From: Ciona savignyi | Taxonomy: Eukaryota; Chordata; Ascidiacea; Phlebobranchia; Cionidae | Length of the DNA stretch: 64,000 nucleotides | Assembly (NCBI GenBank): GCA_000149265.1 | Contig: CH003049.1 | Span: 195,301-259,300, forward strand | Direction: 5' to 3' | Part shown: positions 21,801 to 30,800 of the stretch, piece by piece | Position numbering within the stretch: the first letter of the stretch is position 1 | How the letters are laid out: every line of letters starts with the position of its first letter | Made by a program: the position numbers and the translations under genes | Notes under the pieces: generated by a model | Told to the model about the DNA's origin: nothing | Seen by the model: the letters and a program-made list of their open reading frames with translations, nothing else | Database searches by the model: none

Positions 21801-24800
21801 GGTTAGTTATAATCGTCCGGTTTGCAGCCAAAGGAGTTAAAAAATAATTTAATCGTCCCGACGTAAACCATTCGACTTTCCTTACTTGCGGTAAAACAAT
21901 TGGTAAAACAAATTTTATATTCCAAATGTGTATGTGCGCGTCTGGGAAATCAAATGATCTCGGCAATTAAGGACGTATCTAAAAAGTAGTTTAAAATCAA
22001 TTTAGTTAGGGCAGGCATAGATTCAACAGGGCATTACGTAGCGGGATCTAATTAATCCATCTGTAAAACTAAATCATGCAAACAACAATAAATCACATTA
22101 TTAATTAATCCTAAAAATTTTAATTGTGTAAAATGCGTAAAATAAGTTTTAACTCAATTTTCGATTTATATTTTTAATTGATAACAGACTGTTTATACTA
22201 AAGAAACATTATATTACTCTCTCTTATCATTAGCGTGCGCTTCGAGCGTTCGCACGAGTCATCAAAAAGATACACGCGTCTACTCATTTCAGCTAGGTGC
22301 AAGTTGGACCAAGGCCAAACAATCCTTCCTACTTACATGCTACGCCGAAGATTGCTTAATAAATTAGGTTAAAAGAAACGGATTAGCTTTTCTAAATGTC
22401 ATTAATACACTCGCTACTGAAAATAAAACTTATGCTTGGAAGTTGGAATATATCTTTAAATACCTTATAAAAGTGCCTGGTTGTTTCTTAAGTTGTTGTT
22501 TCATTGACGCCCTCTGTATAATCACAGCAAAGGTGCGACCAAATATATACGCAAAATATATATTATACGTTTTACCACAAACCGTATAAAAAATTTAAAT
22601 TTTATATGTTTTAAGCTTTAGCTGAAGCTTAATCTGTGCAGTTAAGTAGCGTAAATAACAGTTTAATCGATTTATAGCTGAGAAGTAAAACTATATTTTC
22701 TCTCATAGTTTCCATTTTCGCGTCAGAAAATAAGCGTTTTTTGGACGCAATTTATATCCGCGATCGGATCGGCAAGGATTTTAATGATCATGAAAAATCC
22801 TGATCGGCACTGCACTAGGTATTACCGTGTATGTACTAATGTAGACACAAAAAATGCGTTGTTCTCCCATCGCCACGCTTGTATGTCTTGCGTAGTTGAG
22901 TTGTAGTATAGACAAACAATTAATGTAGACGATCTGATGATCGAAACGCGTAAAAATCAGGTGATGCTGCATACCCTGGCAAAATGCCAGGGTAGGCTGG
23001 CGTACTCTGCATACCCACGTTCGGCGCCAATGAGCTGGATATTTAATGCTATCGGTAACATATTATCCGTTTTCATATGCTAATCTTCTATAATTAATTA
23101 AACATAATTAAAAATACTTAAAAACAGATTTAACAAAAAAAATTTCAAACAACCTTAAGTCGCCAAATCCTAATCAAATCAGCAAGGAAATCTATCAGTC
23201 AATGTATACACTTTTTATATGTGAGCATAAAGCCTAGCTTAAATAACCGTTTGGTCATAATATTTGTGGCAATTTATTACGTGAGACTTTCCTTACTTTC
23301 ATCCTGGGATAAGAAAAATATTGGTGGTTCACACGTGGTTAACACTCTCTAGTTATTTCTAAGCAATTATGAATAAATATTCAACTAGTACGATCGTGTG
23401 GCCGAATGGTTGACACTCTAGTTTCTTATAAATCGACTCCCTAAAAACAGTCAATTAATTTTGCTAATAAAATTCTAAAACCTGTATTCCTAATGCAGGA
23501 TTCCTAATTAAGATGAAATTTGCACTCAGTTTTTGCTAAGAATGAAAAAAAAACAATGGCTATTATTCTGGGGGTTTAGTGCGTTGAAATTTAGCCAAAG
23601 GCTTGCAAACTGGTTGCCAGCTAGTCAGATGTGTCCTTAGGCAAGGCACTTAACATACTTCGCCAGAACACAGCAGATTAAAGGTTTTTAATATCAAAAT
23701 TGAAGAAAAAAATGATACACAATACACTGCAATAGCTCCGGTAACCCGACAGTGGGCGCGAGGTGATCTGACGACTGCCCGTGTGTTAACCTGGTTGGTT
23801 TTCCCATGCATGGGGATATAGATGAATATCCTATCTTAGCCTGTCCTATAACTAAAGAATTATAAATAATTTACCCTGTATGTGGTAAATATTTGTGTTT
23901 GTGGAATAACGAAGGTTTTGCAGTGTTTTTAATTATAATAAAGACCAAATTAAACTACAAGATTCAAGTACATTATCAAAAGGTATATGACAACTACTAA
24001 TATCATGTTGCTGTCATGCTTCGATGACAAGCTGTGTTTCAAAATTTTCGATACGAAATCGTTGGAATAATTAAAGCTACAATGATGTCACCTGGAAGTG
24101 TTATCTTCTGGAATTTGTTAATAAGGATAGCTTGTCAATTGTTTTTAGTGAGACCATTTTATCAGATAGCAAATAAAATAACTCCACGCTGGTTATAATT
24201 TTATTTCAACCAAAACTCACTTAAACAAGCATCTTGGTTGGTAACTTGTAAATTTAGGTCATTTTTTAGGCAAGAGGTTGGTTTAAATTTGGGTAAATCT
24301 CAAGCCAATTGGTTGTTGTAAATTTGGGTAAATCTCAAGCCAACTGGCTGATGTAAATTTTGGTAAATCTCAAACCGAATAGACTACAGCAAAAACTTTT
24401 GTTTTTACATCACAATTGTTATTGTTAGTAGCTGATCCAGAGCAACCCAGTGGAGAAGCAGATGATGTGCCTAGAGCGCTCATTCACCCAAGACGACCAG
24501 TTCAACCACCACCTTCGCAAACCCCAAGTAATAGAATAGGATCGGATATTCATGTTTATCCCCGTGAAAGGAAAAACCAAGGGGGTTAACACACAGGCAA
24601 TCGTCAAAATACCTTGCGCTCATTGTCGGGTTACCGGAGCTATTGCAGTGTATTGTATATGATAGACACATTCCTTCAATTTGATAGAACCCATTATCCG
24701 CTGGGTTCAGGCAATGTCCGTAAAGTGCCTTGCCCTAGGACACAACCGACTAGCTAGCGACCAGTTTCGCACCTGCAACCTTTCGCTTGAAAGGCGACAC

Positions 24801-27800
24801 TAGACCAACCGGTCGGAGTTAAATGCCTTGTTAATTATGTGAGTATAATATATATGGTAGAAACTTTTGGCACATATGAACAGGTAATTTGCTTATGTGG
24901 TTAAATTTGTGTGAAAATGTGTATGGTAGGGATTTTTGAAATGTTGCACAGATGGACAGGTGGTTTGCGTATCAAAATTGATTTGTGTGGAAATTTGTAT
25001 GGTAGGGACTGTAGAAATATGGCGCAGATGAAAAGGTGGTGTGCTTATCAAGGTTGATATGTGTGGAAATGTGTATGGTAGGGACTTTGTAAATGTGGCA
25101 CAGATGGACAGGTGGTGTGCTTATCAAGGTTGATATGTGTGGAAATGTGTTTGGTAGGGACTTTGTAAATGTGGCACAGATGTACAGGTGGTGTGCTTAT
25201 CAAGGTTGAATTGTGTGTGAGGACCCTACAATACGCTTATTTTTAAATGTATTAGCTATGTTACGACAGTCGTTAGAACACGTTTAAAAACGCAATAAGT
25301 TATTAAATTTCAGTATAATTTGACGTGGCCGCTAAACAGTCTATCCACACTGTTAGAAAGGTTTGGGATCCTTGCACAACAGGCATTTTGCATATAAATA
25401 ATAAATTTGATTTTCTCAATAGGTTTAACTACAGCAAATGAAATAGATACTTTAATACCTGAGAATGAAAATCCATATCTTCAGCCATTTTCAGGTATAT
25501 GTCATTTAAGACTAGTCATAATATTCCTTAAATTTAATGTTTTGATATTAATATTATTTAGAACAATATATTAATTAAGGCTACCAATGATATTCTTGCC
25601 TTACTTCTTACATGGGTTATTTTAGAAAATTAATATTTTTCCCTGTGAATGGGAAAACAAATGGGTTAACACACGGGCAATCGTCAGATCACCTCGCGCC
25701 CACCGTCGGATAACCAGAGCTATTGCAGTGTTTTGTGTATGATTCACCCATTTTACAATATGGTAGAACCCAAAATAGTTTGATATTGTTATTAGCTTAT
25801 TACCTAGACTATATAACTAAGTTGTGTAGAACTTTTGTGCGGTCGGTATATTAAACAGAATACGATATTATATTCATGTTAATCCCCATGAATTATAAAA
25901 CACAGGCGCGTTATTACATGGGCAATCGTTAGATCACCTCGCACCCATTATCATTTGTAGTGTGATGTATATAATTAAGACATTGCTTATGTTTAAGTGT
26001 CACCCAGATTAATTCACTCAGTTCCGGTAATATCTCCTAAGTGTCTTGCCCAAGGACCCAAGCAACTAGTTTTAATCAAAATGAAATGTAACGCATTAAC
26101 CCATCAAGCTATTTAGCCGGGCATTTAATGCTATCGGTAACATATTATCCGTTTTCATTTGCTCATCATCTATAATTAAACACAATATTTAATATTTAGC
26201 TGGAATGCTGGATATTTAATGCTATCGGTAACATATTATCCGTTTTCATATGCTAATCTTCTATAATTAATTAAACATAATTAAAAATACTTAAAAACAG
26301 ATTTAACAAAAAAATTTCAAACAATCTTAAGTCACCAAATCCTAATTAAATCAGCAAGGAAATCTATTAGTTAGTGTATGCACTTTTTATATGTGAGCAT
26401 AAAGCCTAGCATAAATAACCGTTTGGTCATAATATTTGTGGCAATTTATTACGTGAGACTTTCCTTACTTTCATCCTGATGAAATTTTCAGATAAAGAAA
26501 GACAACATGAAAATCCTAATCCAAAAACGCAACCTCAATTAACCAAGAAAAGGCAACCTAAACCACTTCCAACCACACCGAAACCAGAAATCAAGGATAG
26601 AACTGAACAATCCACAATGAGACACTTTTCAGAGGGTTCAGAAGATATTATAGAAAAAGCAGAACGAATTACAAGTTTAGTATTCTTTTTACTTTTTATT
26701 TGTTTTGTTTTTCTATCTGTATTATTTAAAATAATAATAAAAAATCTGGTAATTTACTCAGTTTTTGCTAAAAATGAAAAAAAAAACAATGGGTATTATT
26801 TTGGGGGTTTAGTGCGTTGAAATTTAGCTAAAGGCTTGCAAACTGGTTGCCAGCTAGTCAGATGTGTCCTTAGGCAAGGCACTTAACATACTTCGCCAGA
26901 ACTCAGCAGATTAAAGGTTTTTAATATCAAAATTGAAGAAAAAAATGATACACAATACACTGCAATAGCTCCGGTAACCCGACAGTGGGCGCGAGGTAAT
27001 CTGACGATTGCCCGTGTGTTAACCTGGTTGGTTTTCCCATGCATGGGGATAAAGATGAATATCCTATCCTAGCCTGTCCTATAACTAAAGAATTATAAAT
27101 AATTTACCCTGTATGTGGTAAATATTTGTGTTTGTGGAATAACGAAGGTTTTGCACTGTTTTTAATTATAATAAAGACCAAATTAAACTACTAGATTCAA
27201 GTACACTATCAAAACATATATGACAATTACTAACATCATGTTGCTGTCATGCTTCGATGAAAGTTGTGTTTCAAAATTTTCGATAAGGATAATTTCGATA
27301 ATTTTCGATCTTTGGAATAATTAAAGCTACAACGATTTAACCTGAATGTGTTATCTTCTGGAATTTGTTATTAAGGATAGCTTGTCAATTGTTTTTAGTG
27401 AGACCATTTTATCAGATAGCAAATAAAATAACTCCACGCTGGTTATAATTTTATTTCAACCAAAACTCACTTAAACAAGCATCTTGGTTGGCAACTTGTA
27501 AATTTGGTCCATTTCCTAGACAAGAGGTTGGTTAAAATTTCGGATAATCTCAAGCCAACTGGTTGATGTAAATTTGGGTAAATCTCAAGCCAACTGGCTG
27601 ATGTAAATTTTGGTAAATCTCAATCCAACTGGCTGATGTAAATTTGTGTTAATCTCAAACCGAATGGACTACAGCAAAAACTTTTGTTTTTACATCACAA
27701 TTGTTATTGTTATTAGCGGATCCCTAACAACCCAGTGGAGAAGCAGATTATGTGCATAGAGTGCTCATTCACCAAAGACGACCAGTTCAACCACCACCTT

Positions 27801-30800
27801 CCCAAACCCCAAGTAATAGGATAGGATATTCATGTTTATCCCTGTGAATGCGAAAACCAAGGGGATTAACACACAGGCAATCGTCAGATCACCTCGCGCC
27901 CAGCGTCGGGTTACCGAAGCTATTGCAGTGTGTTGTATATGATAGACACGTTTCTTTAATTTGATAGAACCCATTATCCGCTGGGTTCAGGCAATGTCCG
28001 TAAAGTGCCTTGCCCAAGGACACAACCGACTTGTTAGCGACCAGTTTCGCACCTTCAACATTTCGAATGAAAGGCGTGTGGAACAGATGGACAGGTATTG
28101 TACTCATCAAGGTTGATTTGGGTGTGAATATATATGCAAGTAACTTTGCAAGTGTGTATTGTAGAGTCCTAGTGTAGCACAGATGAGAGCAATGACCAAA
28201 CCAATTTAATTATAGGTGTGAGAACAAGAACAAGAGTTGAATATCCACCAATTGTAAGACAACAGAAGGAAAAAGAATACCCATCTCAATGTACTAGTTT
28301 AAATGATGATTTTCTAACTTATTTCTAGTGTTTTTAAATTATTTTTTGTTTTTAAATGGGATAAAACATGCTGTATCCTTGTAAAAGGGAAACTGCGGGA
28401 GTCATTATTACATTGGCAATTTTGGGATTTCCTCTCTATCTCTGTCGAGTTACTGGAGCTATTGGGATATGTTGTATTTAGGTGGCATTCCACCAATTAT
28501 TTTTCTTATCTTTCAAATGCAAAGCAGAATTTGGGTTAAATCAGTTATGCTTTCATGAAACAAGTACAAAAAAATGTTCATCCGAGTTTAAGTATTTAGC
28601 TTTTTTTATTAACTACTTTAAGCAAGTATTTAGGAAATTCCCCAATGGTAAAACCCTAAGTTTTGGTTTTTGACAAACCTACTTTATTTTGTTGTATTCA
28701 TTCCGAGATGATTTTCTACAGACATGACATTCTTGTCAGAGTGTTTGACACAAAAAGAAACGGATAAAAACAACATATATCCCCTTTTACAAAAGAAAAC
28801 CATAATTTTTTATTAATGTTTTTTTTCCATCTTATTTCCTCATAATTCCAACAGCTTAGTCTGGCGGTTTAGTGCGGCGGATTTCAGCCAAAGGGTTGTA
28901 GATTCCAGAATAGTCGGTTGTGTCCTTAGGCAAGGCACTTAACGTCCATTGCATGAACCCAGCGGATTAATGGGTTCTACCAAATTAACGGAATATGTAA
29001 ATCATAAACAACACTCTGCAATAGCTCCGGTAACCCATGATGGGCGCAAGGTGATCTGACGATTGAGTGTTAATCCCCTCGGTTTTACCATTCACTGGGA
29101 TAAACATGAATATCCTATCCTAATTTAACATGAATTTTTATTGCAGTCAACACTAATTTACAAGGTGCATATAAGGACGTTCGTACTCCATTAGATGACG
29201 GTAAATAATTTGTGTTTTTTACTCAAATGGATTAAGCTAAAAGGAGGTAAGAAGGGAAACTGCACTAAAACAAAGATTATGATATACGAATTAATAGTGT
29301 AAATTAAAGTTAGCTTTGGTTCTGGGTTTAAAATTAGTATTTGGATAGGGTTAGATTTAGTTTCTTTAATTTTAATGACCAGTTTTCCTTTTTCTCTCCT
29401 ATTAGTGTTGTGCATATTTTCTAATTTCTGTAATAATTAAAAATTCCCTAATACTAACAAATCCAAATTCTAGCAATCATACGTTTGGAACAAGTAATTA
29501 TCACTGATGGTGACCAGTATCGATTCTTTCGATTTGGCATGAGGCTTGTTTCATCTGAAATTGATATTTTGATGCGTAAGTCTTAAAAATTACAATCATT
29601 TTAGAATGTAATTTAATACTAGAGAGTGTCAACCACGTGTTTAACACCACTATTTGTAAAACACATGTTGTATGCCATATAATTATGCTACTGCTACCGG
29701 GTCCCTAACCACATTTTGTATCTTATACAATGAATACAGGGTGACCCAAAAAAAACGGGCCCCGTGTACACTTTAAGTAATATCTTCTTTATTTATTCAC
29801 CAATTTCCCTTATTTTACAAGACATGTCAGAATTATTAAATGTGAGTATAGCAAGACCCCAGTGGGAGCTGAAACAAAGAATATACTGTGTTAAATTTTA
29901 TTACAAGACAGGTTCGTTTAAGAAAACCCAGGACAGTTTCATGCGTCAGTTCGAGTATAAAAAGGCTCCATCCAAAAGCAGAATACAGAACTGGGTGGAC
30001 CACTTTGAGAAATACGGGACTGTGGAGAACCTCAATGCTTCCAGTGAGAACCATCCAAGCAACTCAGGACGTCCCAAGAAGTGAACAGCCGAGCTGATCG
30101 AAAGTGTCAGAGAGTCTCTTCAGCAGAGTCCAAAACGATCTGTGCGTAAGCGCAGTCAATCCCTAGGTATGTCCCGTGAGACTTGCAGGAGAGTGCTGGT
30201 GAATGATATCAGGGCTTACACATACAGAATACAGACCCTACAAACCCTTACAGTCTCAGACAAGAAGCAGAGAAAGGCTATGGCAGTTAAGATGCTTGAC
30301 AAGATCGAGGAGACACCAAGTTTCCTTAACCTCATTTGGACCTCAGATGAAGCCCACTTTCATCTTGACGGAAAGGCAAACTCCAAGACAAAAGTGTTTC
30401 TGGGGATCGTCCAGACCCAATGAAGTAGCCACCAAGCCCCTGCACTCTCCTAAGTGCTCGGTGTGGGCTGCAATCTCGGCCAGAGGCATTATCGGACCAA
30501 TCTTCATCGAAGAATCTGGCGCAGCAGTGATAGTCACCAAGGAGCGTTATGTAAAGGTCCTCAAAACCTTCAAAAGTGAGCTTCAAACACTTTACCCGTC
30601 GCTGATGAGCAAGTTCTGGTTCCAGCAAGACGGAGCAAGTTCTCACACCTCAAACCTGTCCCGAGATTGGCTGAAAGAGAACTTCGGAGGTCGGGTGATC
30701 AGTCCTCAAGACTAATTTTGAGTGGGCACCCCATAGCCCGAACCTAAGCCCCCCAGATTTTTTTCTTTGGGGTTATCTTAAGGACAGGGTGTACGCAGAG

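Larger units (their letters stand above)
20370..24840 (+). repeat. Internal segmental duplication of the death-receptor gene, copy 1
   Basis: Blocks 20370-21185 and 23037-24530 match 25345-26205 and 26215-27820 base for base over long stretches. Each copy carries a Tyr-motif exon and a Pro-rich exon. Copy 1 has a 1.84-kb insertion (21189-23032) and lacks the Lys/Pro-rich exon. Confidence 0.8.
25255..28075 (+). repeat. Internal segmental duplication of the death-receptor gene, copy 2
   Basis: Second copy of the block described at 20370. It lacks the 1.84-kb insertion, contains the exon at 26492, and its Pro-rich exon has decayed. Both copies end in a reverse SINE A. Confidence 0.8.

Noticed and set aside
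24250..25215. CRISPR-like array
   Set aside because: Tandem units without unique spacers in an animal genome; these are minisatellites.
26479..26820. Whole 113-codon frame as a single small membrane protein
   Set aside because: The hydrophobic C-terminal part follows a plausible donor and is duplicated as non-coding sequence near 23540. Only 26492-26674 behaves as an exon, and its phase fits the death receptor.
30332..30646. Minus-strand frame of 104 codons
   Set aside because: Antisense of the mariner transposase.
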